NCBI GenBank assembly: GCA_938005745.1
Contig: CALLMM010000024.1
Coordinates: 1-64,000 of the forward strand
From: an uncultured Chthonomonadales bacterium
Lineage (GTDB): Bacteria; Armatimonadota; Chthonomonadetes; Chthonomonadales; CAJBBX01
DNA length: 64,000 nt
Direction of reading: 5' to 3'
This document shows, one piece after another, positions 26,791 to 34,573 of this stretch (positions are counted from its first letter, which is position 1; every line of letters begins with the position of its first letter). Under the pieces are notes generated by a model. It was not told the origin of the DNA, searched no databases, and was given only the letters and a program-made list of their open reading frames with translations. The position numbers were made by a program, and so were the translations under genes.

Positions 26791-27402
26791 ATGAGCGATC
26801 CGCGACCGCATCTGTGTGAAATCGCGCAGCTTGCCTATGACCGCCGCCTGCTCGACAGCGCCGGCGGTAATTTCAGCGTGAGAGTGCAAGAGCGCGTCTT
26901 CTGCACGCCGCGCTACTCTGGAAGCCGCAGACAGTGGCAGGTCCGCCCGGAAGAGGTGGTCGTGATGGATCTGCAGGGGCGTCAATCCGAAGGATCGGGA
27001 GAGCTGTCGCGGGAGACGAAAATGCATCTGGCGGTCTACCGTGCATTTCCGGAAGCGGGAGCCGTCTGCCACGCGCATTCGCTCAACATACTGGTGTTCG
27101 CCAATATGCGGCGACCGATCCCTCCCACCAGCGAACAGACGGAGAAGTACGGGACGATCCCGCTGACAGAGGAGGTTCCCGCGCACAGCGAGGCGCTGGC
27201 GGATGCGGTGGTGAAGGCGCTGCAGCCATCGGGGCATCTGCTGGCAAAGCACGCCATCGCCTGCCTGATCCCCTATCACGGAGTGGTCGTGGTGGGGCGA
27301 AATCTGGACGACGCCTTCGACGCTCTGGAGAGAATAGACGGCTCGTGTTACATTCTGGCGATGCGCGCCGCGCTGGAAAACTCCCTGAATCGAGAGAGAT
27401 GA
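26791..27402 (+). CDS. Class II aldolase/adducin family protein
   Basis: A 203-residue stand-alone class II aldolase. SAGGNFSVRV near residue 28 binds phosphate, CHAHSLNILVF supplies two zinc histidines and YHGVVVVG a third. Size fits fuculose- or rhamnulose-phosphate aldolases and methylthioribulose-phosphate dehydratases; the specificity cannot be read from sequence. It follows the bifunctional aldolase/dehydrogenase by 15 nt and precedes moeA by 4 nt, so all three are probably one operon. The two aldolases are only distantly similar (different lengths around the zinc site), so this does not look like a recent duplication. Confidence 0.87.
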   Translation: MSDPRPHLCEIAQLAYDRRLLDSAGGNFSVRVQERVFCTPRYSGSRRQWQVRPEEVVVMDLQGRQSEGSGELSRETKMHLAVYRAFPEAGAVCHAHSLNILVFANMRRPIPPTSEQTEKYGTIPLTEEVPAHSEALADAVVKALQPSGHLLAKHAIACLIPYHGVVVVGRNLDDAFDALERIDGSCYILAMRAALENSLNRER

Positions 27403-27406
27403 CGCG

Positions 27407-28651
27407 ATGCTGACGGTAGAAGAGGCGATAGAGACGATCCTGCGAGACATCGTTCCGCTGGAGACCGTAGAGGTGCCGTTGACGGATGCGTTCGGATACG
27501 TCCTGGCGCAGGACCTCTATGCCGACATGGATAATCCTCCCTTCGATAACTCGGCGGTGGATGGTTACGCTCTCTTCTGGGAGGATGTGCAGAGCGCGTC
27601 GGAGGATGCTCCCGTATATCTCGTGGAGGTTGGCGAGGTGCCCGCCGGGGGAGGCGCAATACAGCCTTTGAAGCGGGGGCAGTGCGTGCGTGTGATGACC
27701 GGCGCGCCGATCCCCGAAAGGGCGAATGCGATGGTGATGGTGGAGGACACGCGCCGCGATCCGAGGGGAGTCGCAGTAACCGCTCCGGTGCGTCCCGGAA
27801 ACCACATTCGCAGACGCGGGGAGGATGTCCGGGAGGGGGCGCACATTCTCTCGCCCGGCACACACCTCGGCGCAGCTGAAGTGGCGATGCTGGCGGCGAT
27901 GGGATGCAGCGCTCCCCGCTGTTATCGCCGTCCAAAAGTCGCGGTGATCTCCACCGGTGATGAGCTGGTAGAGCCTGCGCGCAAGCCCGGACCCGGTCAG
28001 ATTCGCGACTGCAATCGTTACGCGCTCGCCGCGCTGGTCGCGGAGGCGGGAGCGGAACTCCACTCGATCACGCACCTGCCGGATGATGAAGCGCGAACCG
28101 AGGCATGGTTTCGAGCCTGTGCGGGGCTGGACGGATCCGATCCGGCGGATGTCATCGTAACCTCCGGCGGCGTGTCGGTCGGGGATCGCGACTTCGTCAA
28201 GCCCGCGCTGGAGAGGCTGGGAACTCTGGAGATGTGGAAGGTGCGTATGAAGCCGGGAAAGCCGATCGCTTTTGGAAGGATCGCAGAGACCTGCTTTTTC
28301 GGTCTTCCCGGAAACCCCGTCTCCACGATGGTGACGTTCGAGTTATTCGTGCGTCCGGCGTTATGGAAGCTGTCCGGTCGAAAGCAGCTACAGCGGCAGA
28401 TCGTGCCCGTGCGTCTCAACGGAGAGGTTCGCCGCAGAGCCGGGCGAAGAGAGTATATCCGGGCGACCGTGCGCTGGAAGGACGACCGGTTTGAAGCGAC
28501 GCCCACCGGCAGTCAGGGCAGCGGAATCCTCTCCTCGATGCTGGAGGCGAACGGGCTGGTAGTGATCCCGGAGGAGGCGTCGCACATCGCTGCCGGAACC
28601 GTACTGCCTGCGATCATCCTGTCCTTGCCCGCACCGGAAAGTTCCAACTGA
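27407..28651 (+). CDS. moeA: Molybdopterin molybdenumtransferase MoeA
   Basis: A 414-residue enzyme that inserts molybdate into adenylylated molybdopterin. Family motifs in order: PPFDNSAVDGYAL, VMTGAPIPERANAMVM, STGDELV, VTSGGVSVGDRDF with the MoCF domain, and FGLPGNPVSTMVTFELF; the C-terminal beta-barrel (about 330-410) completes the usual length. A Mo or W enzyme should therefore be encoded elsewhere in the genome; none is in this window. GAGAGAG before the start is a plausible ribosome-binding site. It stands alone without moaA-E or mogA, in a run of carbohydrate genes. Confidence 0.96.
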   Translation: MLTVEEAIETILRDIVPLETVEVPLTDAFGYVLAQDLYADMDNPPFDNSAVDGYALFWEDVQSASEDAPVYLVEVGEVPAGGGAIQPLKRGQCVRVMTGAPIPERANAMVMVEDTRRDPRGVAVTAPVRPGNHIRRRGEDVREGAHILSPGTHLGAAEVAMLAAMGCSAPRCYRRPKVAVISTGDELVEPARKPGPGQIRDCNRYALAALVAEAGAELHSITHLPDDEARTEAWFRACAGLDGSDPADVIVTSGGVSVGDRDFVKPALERLGTLEMWKVRMKPGKPIAFGRIAETCFFGLPGNPVSTMVTFELFVRPALWKLSGRKQLQRQIVPVRLNGEVRRRAGRREYIRATVRWKDDRFEATPTGSQGSGILSSMLEANGLVVIPEEASHIAAGTVLPAIILSLPAPESSN

Positions 28652-28686
28652 TCCCATCAAAACTATCACGGGAAACCTTCATTTTT

Positions 28687-30549
28687 ATGCCTCCTCTTCT
28701 CTCTGTGCTCCGAAACGGACTGGTCTGCGCGGCAGTCGCCGTTGCGCTGGCGTTTCTGCCTCTTGCCAGCGTTACCTATCTGGGACTTTTCTATCCCGAG
28801 TCGGAGACGCTGATACAACAGCCTCCTCCCTCCGGCATCCCGATCCCGCGCGCGCTTGTCTGGAACCCCCGTCTTTATGATCTGATCGAGAGGTTCGCGC
28901 AGCTTCCTCTGGCGGCGGTGCTTGGGCTGGAGATCGCGCTCTACTGTGTTCTCATATACACGCTGCTGCGAATTCTCAACCCTACTTTTCGGCTGACCAC
29001 CGGCGTGAACTGGGATCAGACGGTTCTGACACGCACCTATATGCACACCGCGCCGCTGATCAAAGCCTTTCTGATCGCCGTCACCGCCTTCATACCCGTC
29101 TTCCTCGCGCAATGGGTACTGGGACGTTTTGCCTATGCCGGCATCCTGCGTTTCGGGCTGGTAGGCGCGGTGATCTGGCTGCTCTTCAGTCGAAACGGCG
29201 TGGCGGGGGACTACGAGAGCGGAAACTACGAGTTTCCCCGACAGCGCGGAGAGCTTCTGAGCCTGCTGGGAAGAGGCGCGCTTGCCGGAATAGGCGTGAT
29301 GTTCATCGTCTACGTCTCCTCCCTGCTCAGTCTGGACCGCCTTTTCCGGTTTGAACGCGCTCTGGGCAATGTGGGACCGGAGAGCTGGACGATCATCGCC
29401 GGCAACTTTCTGGGCATCTCCGCGCTGCTGGGAGTTGTCGGGGCGGGATTCGCTGTCGCGCTCGGCGTCCCCGGTTATACTCCAAAGATGCGCTGTATCG
29501 CCATTGCTCCCTCCCTCCTCCTGCTTGCGGGGGTCTGGTTCTACAGCGGGCGCTGGTATCCACAGCGGATGCGCGCGCGGTATGACTATCTCCCGCAGAG
29601 CCGCCAGACCGATGCGCAGCGTCTGGCTGCCATCGCCGGCGTCCGGATGTCTCCGGCGGATCGGCAGGCGCTGCTGATCATCGCTCCGCAGGGAGCGATG
29701 GCGTTGAATGTGGAGGTGTTGAGCGTTGGCGGGCTGGATGCCAGCAAGGAGTCCGCAGACCGTATCGAAGCGTTTTTGCAACGCAGGAACTACCGGACGG
29801 CGTTAGCGAATGTCTCTTTTGAAACGCTCTACGACTCCGCCTCGCTGCGATGGGACATTCCCGAACGCCTGAGGATCGTCACCACCCGGCTGGAGAATCG
29901 CCCGGAGTGGGTCTATCAACGTCTCTACATGGATGAGCTGTTCTCCATCTCCAACATCCCGCAGGCGCGGAGGTATATCGAATTCCTGGAAGATGAGAAT
30001 CGTTTTGTCTGTCAGGATCGCGAAGCCATGGCGCTGGTTGGCGACATCTATGCCCGCTTCGGAGATCGCGAACGGGCGCAGGAGTGGTATCGCCGGGCGC
30101 AGGTTCCCATCACCCGTATCGGGGAGGTTCTGAACCAGAAGGCGCGCTTTGTGGAGGGAACCGTTACCGGCAGGCTGCTGATGGGAGACAGACCGATCGC
30201 GGAGGCAAAGGTAGGTCTGATAGATCCGATCAGCCTGCGCGATCGTGCGCTGATGTTTCGCGACCGCTATACGCTTAGATCCTTCTGGCTCCGAAATATT
30301 GCCGCTGCGGCAAAAACGGGAAGAGACGGTCGCTTTGCGCTGGAGCGGGTCATCTCCGGACGCTATATCCTGGTGATTCAGATACCGGAGGCGAAGGATC
30401 GCGACTTTTTCAAGGGCTTTGCAGTGGCGAACGCCCCCGCCGAACCCATCGAGGTAGATTTTAACGCTCCCCGCGCAGAACTGGGAGAGATACGCATCGT
30501 TCGATCCGGCTCGCAAAACCGCGGCATGCAGGAGCCGGAGTCGCCATAA
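28687..30549 (+). CDS. Membrane protein with a C-terminal beta-sandwich-like domain, unknown function
   Basis: A 620-residue protein. The N-terminal 310 residues hold about seven hydrophobic segments (GLVCAAVAVALAFLPLASVTY, LAAVLGLEIALYCVLIYTLL, FLIAVTAFIPVFLAQWV and others). A soluble region follows; residues about 430-470 look like a tetratricopeptide-like pair of helices (ALVGDIYARFGDRERAQEWYRRA), and residues about 480-600 resemble a carboxypeptidase-regulatory-like fold (VEGTVTGRLLMGDRPIAEAKV, GRFALERVISGRYILVIQIP). I do not recognise a family. It lies between moeA and a sugar-type oxidoreductase with short gaps, so co-transcription is likely, but this gives no function. Confidence 0.7.
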   Translation: MPPLLSVLRNGLVCAAVAVALAFLPLASVTYLGLFYPESETLIQQPPPSGIPIPRALVWNPRLYDLIERFAQLPLAAVLGLEIALYCVLIYTLLRILNPTFRLTTGVNWDQTVLTRTYMHTAPLIKAFLIAVTAFIPVFLAQWVLGRFAYAGILRFGLVGAVIWLLFSRNGVAGDYESGNYEFPRQRGELLSLLGRGALAGIGVMFIVYVSSLLSLDRLFRFERALGNVGPESWTIIAGNFLGISALLGVVGAGFAVALGVPGYTPKMRCIAIAPSLLLLAGVWFYSGRWYPQRMRARYDYLPQSRQTDAQRLAAIAGVRMSPADRQALLIIAPQGAMALNVEVLSVGGLDASKESADRIEAFLQRRNYRTALANVSFETLYDSASLRWDIPERLRIVTTRLENRPEWVYQRLYMDELFSISNIPQARRYIEFLEDENRFVCQDREAMALVGDIYARFGDRERAQEWYRRAQVPITRIGEVLNQKARFVEGTVTGRLLMGDRPIAEAKVGLIDPISLRDRALMFRDRYTLRSFWLRNIAAAAKTGRDGRFALERVISGRYILVIQIPEAKDRDFFKGFAVANAPAEPIEVDFNAPRAELGEIRIVRSGSQNRGMQEPESP

Positions 30550-30564
30550 GAAAGGAAGAGTGAG

Positions 30565-31692
30565 ATGAGCGCGCCCCTCAAGATCGGCATTGTCGGCGCA
30601 GGCAGTATCGGAATTCGCGGAGCGCTGGAGCATCTGGTGATGCCGGATGTCCATGACCGTGTCATTATGACCGCCGTATGCGATAACGTTCCCGGTCGCG
30701 CGAAGGCGGCTGCGGAGAAGTACGGGGTTCCTCAATACTTTGAGGACTACGAGCAGATGTTGAAGGAAGCCGATATAGACGCGGTGACGCTCGGCACGCC
30801 GATCGGCATTCACTATGAGCAGGGACTGAAGGCGATTCGCGCCGGCAAGCACGTCCACTTCAACAAGACGATGACCACAACGGTGGCGGAAGCGGATCAT
30901 CTGATTGAAGAGGCGGCGAAGGCGGGGGTCAAGCTGGTCAGCTGCCCCGGCGAGATGATCCGACCGCACAACCGGCGGATCCGGGAGATGATACAGGAGG
31001 GCGTGATCGGCGATGTGGTCTGGGCGGCGGCAGGAGCCGCGTTTGGAAGCTATCACGAGAATGAGGGCGTCCGAAAGGGCGACGATGTTCTGTCCAATGT
31101 AGACCCCACCTGGTACTGGCGGAAGGCTGCCGGCGGGGGACCCCTTTACGATATGACGGTCTACAGTCTGCACGCGCTGACGGGCATACTCGGTCCGGCG
31201 AAGGCGGTTGCCGGCATGTCCGGCGTTCGGATCAAGGAGCGTGAGTTTCAGGGTAAGAAGTATGTCTGCGACGCGCACGACAACTCCTTGATGGTGCTAG
31301 ATTTCGGGGACTCCATCTTCGCGTTTGTCTATGGAACCGCCGTTGGAAGCCTGACGCAGGGATTTGCCCCAACCATCTTCGGCACAAAGGGAAGCATCGC
31401 CGGTCTAAACCTGAACGGACAGCCTTTCGACTATCCTGGCAGAGAGATCGCGATGAAGGCGAAGCACGGCAATCAGGCGATCCTGCCGCACGCCTTCGGC
31501 AGGCACGGGGAGATCGAAGAGACGCACGTCTACGAAGACATCATGCAGCTGGTGGACCTGGTGCTGGATGGCAAGCCAACCCCCTCTACGCCCGAGCACG
31601 CCCGCCATGTCATCGAGATCATCGAAGGCGCGTACCGATCTGCAGAGACCGGCGAAACGGTAAAACTACGCACGACCTTCGAAATGATTTAA
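30565..31692 (+). CDS. Gfo/Idh/MocA-family NAD(P)-dependent oxidoreductase
   Basis: A 375-residue oxidoreductase. The Rossmann motif GIVGAGSIGIRG starts at residue 8, followed by the family pattern AVTLGTPIGIHYEQGLKAIRAGKHVHFNKTMT, in which the usual E-K-P is replaced by N-K-T while the Lys is kept. The C-terminal beta-sheet domain includes GGGPLYDMTVY, the usual position of the active-site Asp and Tyr/His. Such enzymes act on sugars, inositols or their derivatives; the substrate is not predictable. AAAGGAAGAG precedes the start. It is the last gene before a bidirectional terminator and fits the carbohydrate theme of the run. Confidence 0.88.
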   Translation: MSAPLKIGIVGAGSIGIRGALEHLVMPDVHDRVIMTAVCDNVPGRAKAAAEKYGVPQYFEDYEQMLKEADIDAVTLGTPIGIHYEQGLKAIRAGKHVHFNKTMTTTVAEADHLIEEAAKAGVKLVSCPGEMIRPHNRRIREMIQEGVIGDVVWAAAGAAFGSYHENEGVRKGDDVLSNVDPTWYWRKAAGGGPLYDMTVYSLHALTGILGPAKAVAGMSGVRIKEREFQGKKYVCDAHDNSLMVLDFGDSIFAFVYGTAVGSLTQGFAPTIFGTKGSIAGLNLNGQPFDYPGREIAMKAKHGNQAILPHAFGRHGEIEETHVYEDIMQLVDLVLDGKPTPSTPEHARHVIEIIEGAYRSAETGETVKLRTTFEMI

Positions 31693-31703
31693 CGGTCAGC
31701 ATG

Positions 31704-31743
31704 AAAAAAGCCTCTCCCTGACCGAACGGGGAGAGGCTTTCTG
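31704..31743. terminator. Bidirectional terminator between convergent genes
   Basis: Twelve-bp stem AAAGCCTCTCCC (31707-31718) with GGGAGAGGCTTT (31729-31740), flanked by an A-run on the left and TTT on the right. It ends both the oxidoreductase transcript (+) and the efflux operon (-). Confidence 0.88.
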
Positions 31744-31750
31744 TATGACG

Positions 31751-32557
31751 TTATGCGCCGTGGGAGTGCGCCTTCGCGCCATGTGGAGCGGCGACTTTCT
31801 GCGCGGCAGGCTCCTCTATGTAGTCCTCATCCTCCTGAGGCATGTTTGCTAGCACCTGTTCCGCGATCAGTCGCTCCTTCACCAGCTCATCGCTGACGAG
31901 ATGACCGTCTTTAAACCGGATGATCCTCCTTGCATGGTTGGCGATATCCATCTCGTGCGTAACCAGAACGATGGTTTTACCCTGATCATTGAGCTTCTGG
32001 AAGATCGCCATGATCTCCTCGCCGGTGCGCGTATCCAGGTTTCCGGTCGGTTCATCGCCGAAGATGATAGGAGGATCATTCACCAGTGCGCGGGCGATGG
32101 CGACGCGCTGCTGCTGACCGCCGGAAAGTTCATTCGGCTTATGATGGGATCGGTCTGCCAGACCGACGATTTCCAGACACCGTTTTGCCACCTGCTCACG
32201 GTTTTTGGTGCCGTTATAGAGCATGGGCAGTTCTACATTGTGCAGCGCCGAAGTGCGAGGAAGAAGGTTGAATGTCTGGAACACAAATCCGATCTTTTTG
32301 TTGCGGATCTCCGCAAGCTGGTTGTCATTGAGCCGCGCTACCTCTACGCCATCCAGCCGGTAAGAGCCGTGCGTCGGCTTATCCAGACAGCCGATCAGGT
32401 TCATGAAGGTAGATTTGCCGGAGCCGGACGGTCCCATGATCGCGACAAACTCCCCGCGATCAATCGTCAGGGTGACGCCACGCAGGGCGCGAACCTCCAT
32501 CTTGCCCATCCGATAGGTCTTCGCCAGATTCTCAACATATATCAAAGGGTCGGACAT
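31751..32557 (-). CDS. ABC transporter ATPase, MacB/LolD type
   Basis: A 268-residue nucleotide-binding subunit. Walker [10 protein letters not shown] near residue 40, Q-loop [11 protein letters not shown], signature [15 protein letters not shown], Walker [13 protein letters not shown] and H-loop VTHE are all present, so it should hydrolyse ATP. The C-terminal 40 residues form an Ala/His-rich acidic-then-basic tail not usual for the family. GGAGAGAG precedes the start. It pairs with the FtsX-like permease upstream (33287-34492) and the MacA-like adaptor to form a tripartite pump; the ATPase and permease are separate proteins here, whereas in Escherichia coli MacB they are fused. Last gene of the operon. 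Confidence 0.92.
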   Translation of the reverse strand: MSDPLIYVENLAKTYRMGKMEVRALRGVTLTIDRGEFVAIMGPSGSGKSTFMNLIGCLDKPTHGSYRLDGVEVARLNDNQLAEIRNKKIGFVFQTFNLLPRTSALHNVELPMLYNGTKNREQVAKRCLEIVGLADRSHHKPNELSGGQQQRVAIARALVNDPPIIFGDEPTGNLDTRTGEEIMAIFQKLNDQGKTIVLVTHEMDIANHARRIIRFKDGHLVSDELVKERLIAEQVLANMPQEDEDYIEEPAAQKVAAPHGAKAHSHGA

Positions 32558-32599
32558 TCTCGTCTCTCTCTCCTCTGGTCGGCGCTCAGACGTCAGGGG

Positions 32600-32629
32600 A
32601 GGGACAGGGAGGTCTCTCTCCCTGTCCCT
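32600..32629 (-). other. Intra-operon hairpin before the ABC ATPase gene
   Basis: An 11-bp perfect inverted repeat AGGGACAGGGA (32600-32610) with TCCCTGTCCCT (32619-32629), between the Gly-rich gene and the ATPase gene. There is no T-run, so it is more likely an mRNA-stability or partial-attenuation element than a terminator. Confidence 0.5.
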
Positions 32630-32648
32630 GTTACCTACTATACGAAGA

Positions 32649-33236
32649 TCAGCGCGCCCGGTCTTCCAGCATTTTCATCATTTCGTTCATGCGCTGTGTC
32701 GCCATGGGACGGAACTGCTCGAAGGGCAGGGTTGCCGGGTTGAGCGGATTGTACTCTTTGGGATCCGGGAACTTGCTGAAATCGAACTGTCCCGGTCGGC
32801 GCTGACCGCCTCCGCCTCCGCCTCCGCCACCGCCTGCGCCGGCGCGTCCGCCAAAGCCGCGTCCGCCGCGCATAATGTTCGGGGCGGTAGCGATCTTCTT
32901 CAACTGCGCCACGCTCAGGGGCTTGGTGATGGCTTTATTCACCTGTCCTGCCTGCTCATTGGTCATGACCGGGCGGTTTCGCCAGGGCTTGAGCACGGCA
33001 AGAATCTGCTTCGCCTGATCCTTTGTCAGTTTGGTCGCAGGGTCTTTCTCCGTCTCGCCCAGTCCTGCGAGCGTCTGCTGCAGATACTCGAAGTTCTTAT
33101 GGTTCTCGCGGAACTTCTGCCAGGCGCGCATCTTCGCCTGCACTTCGGGGGGCATGTTGCCAAACTGCGCCAACGCCGCCGGGGCGAGGAGCGCAAACGC
33201 GGCAACCGGCACCAAGAGTTTAACCAGCTTTCTCAA
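32649..33236 (-). CDS. Small secreted protein with a Gly-rich linker, in the efflux operon
   Basis: 195 residues from TTG 33236, selected by AAAGGAG 9 nt upstream and because it begins a clean signal peptide ([22 protein letters not shown]). The mature part has a helical region rich in Lys, Gln and Asn (about 25-120; [17 protein letters not shown]), a run of about ten glycines within a Gly/Arg segment, and a short C-terminal helix with [18 protein letters not shown]. No known family was recognised. It is located between permease and ATPase of the MarR-controlled efflux operon, so an accessory periplasmic role is possible but unproven. An ATG at 33281 would add an unusual 15-residue extension. 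Confidence 0.7.
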   Translation of the reverse strand: MRKLVKLLVPVAAFALLAPAALAQFGNMPPEVQAKMRAWQKFRENHKNFEYLQQTLAGLGETEKDPATKLTKDQAKQILAVLKPWRNRPVMTNEQAGQVNKAITKPLSVAQLKKIATAPNIMRGGRGFGGRAGAGGGGGGGGGGQRRPGQFDFSKFPDPKEYNPLNPATLPFEQFRPMATQRMNEMMKMLEDRAR

Positions 33237-33286
33237 GGTTGTTTTCTCCTTTATACCTGTGATTCTACGATGAATGCCCATTCCAA

Positions 33287-34492
33287 CTACTCGTATCGCA
33301 GCGCCTCAATCGGATTCAACTTCGAGGCTTTCAGCGCCGGATAGAAACCGAAGAAGATTCCCACCACCGCCGAAAAGCTGAACGCCAGCGCCACCGATTC
33401 CATCGAACGGATGATTTTCCAGTTGTTGATCGAGCCGACCAGTTCGGAGCCGACAATGCCAAAGATCACGCCGATCACTCCTCCGGTCAGCGACAGGAAG
33501 ACCGCCTCCAGCAGGAACTGCGTCAGAATATTTCGACGCTTCGCCCCGATCGCTTTGCGGATCCCGATCTCGCGGGTGCGTTCGGTGACCGAGACCAGCA
33601 TGATGTTCATGATTCCGATGCCGCCGACCAGCAGTGAAACCACCGCCAGGTAGATAATCAGCTTGGAGAAGGTATCCTGCTGTTCATTCTGCGCCTGCGC
33701 GAAGTCCGCCTGATTGAAGATGATGAAGTCGGCGTTTCCGCCCGTCGGGATATTGTGCATCCGACGCAGTATCTGATCTACCTCATCATTGGCTTTGTCC
33801 ATCAACAGCTCTGAACGCGCCTGGATGGTGATGGAAGTGATATTCTCCATCCCGAAGAGGCGGCGCATGGCGGTGGTTACCGGGACATAGACCGCGTCAT
33901 CCGGGTTGCGGAAACCGAGACCGCCCTTCTCGCGAAAGACCCCGATCACCTGGAAGCTCTGACCGTTGATACGGATGGTCTTGTTGATCGGGGAGGCGCG
34001 GTCAAACAGATCTTTGGCGGTGGTGGAGCCCAGCACCGCCACTCGGCGCAGAGACTTGACCTCCTGCGCGTTGAAATATCTTCCCTCCCGGATCACATGA
34101 TTGGCGATGGGGGGATAGTCTTCGCCCGTACCCTGTATCTGTACGTTCGTATTTTTGTTCTGGTACTTCACCTGCGCATTGCGCTGAACGCCCGGCGAGA
34201 CGCGGGCAACGGAGGGAGCGCCGCGCTTTATAGCTTCCGCGTCGCGAAGCTTCATCGTGTTGATGGAGCCGAACCCGAAGTTGATCCCTCCGCGTCGCTG
34301 CTGTCCGGGAACGGCGGTCAGGACATTGGTTCCCAGTCTGCGGATGCTCTCTGCGGCTGCTTCGCGCGACCCCTGCCCGATGGCGATCGCGATGATCACC
34401 GCGCCTACGCCGATAATGACGCCGAGCATGGTCAGGAAGGAGCGAAGCTTATTTGCGCTGAGTCCGCGCAGTGCCATCAAGATGGTAAGCAT
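33287..34492 (-). CDS. ABC transporter permease, MacB/FtsX type
   Basis: A 401-residue permease. One N-terminal membrane helix (RSFLTMLGVIIGVGAVIIAIAIG) is followed by a large periplasmic MacB_PCD domain (about 45-265) and three C-terminal helices of the FtsX type (LIIYLAVVSLLVGGIGIMNIMLVSV, with the coupling-helix text TERTREIGIRKAIGA). This is the mechanotransmission fold: it moves no substrate through the inner membrane but drives periplasmic cargo through the adaptor and TolC. GGAGGAAC precedes the ATG. The adaptor gene lies upstream and the ATPase two genes downstream. Confidence 0.93.
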   Translation of the reverse strand: MLTILMALRGLSANKLRSFLTMLGVIIGVGAVIIAIAIGQGSREAAAESIRRLGTNVLTAVPGQQRRGGINFGFGSINTMKLRDAEAIKRGAPSVARVSPGVQRNAQVKYQNKNTNVQIQGTGEDYPPIANHVIREGRYFNAQEVKSLRRVAVLGSTTAKDLFDRASPINKTIRINGQSFQVIGVFREKGGLGFRNPDDAVYVPVTTAMRRLFGMENITSITIQARSELLMDKANDEVDQILRRMHNIPTGGNADFIIFNQADFAQAQNEQQDTFSKLIIYLAVVSLLVGGIGIMNIMLVSVTERTREIGIRKAIGAKRRNILTQFLLEAVFLSLTGGVIGVIFGIVGSELVGSINNWKIIRSMESVALAFSFSAVVGIFFGFYPALKASKLNPIEALRYE

Positions 34493-34519
34493 AGGCTGTT
34501 CCTCCGGCGGTTATCCGAT

Positions 34520-34558
34520 GGCGGAGGCTGCATGCGGTCCGTCTCTCGCAGCCTCGCC
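34520..34558 (-). other. Intra-operon hairpin between adaptor and permease genes
   Basis: Near-perfect inverted repeat GGCGGAGGCTGC (34520-34531) and GCAGCCTCGCC (34548-34558), one base bulged. No T-run follows on the minus strand. Confidence 0.45.
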
Positions 34559-34573
34559 GTCCGAATAGAGGGG

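Noticed and set aside
32815-32860. Glycine-run repeat as a separate feature
   Set aside because: The GC-rich triplet repeat encodes the Gly run of the small secreted protein and needs no other explanation.
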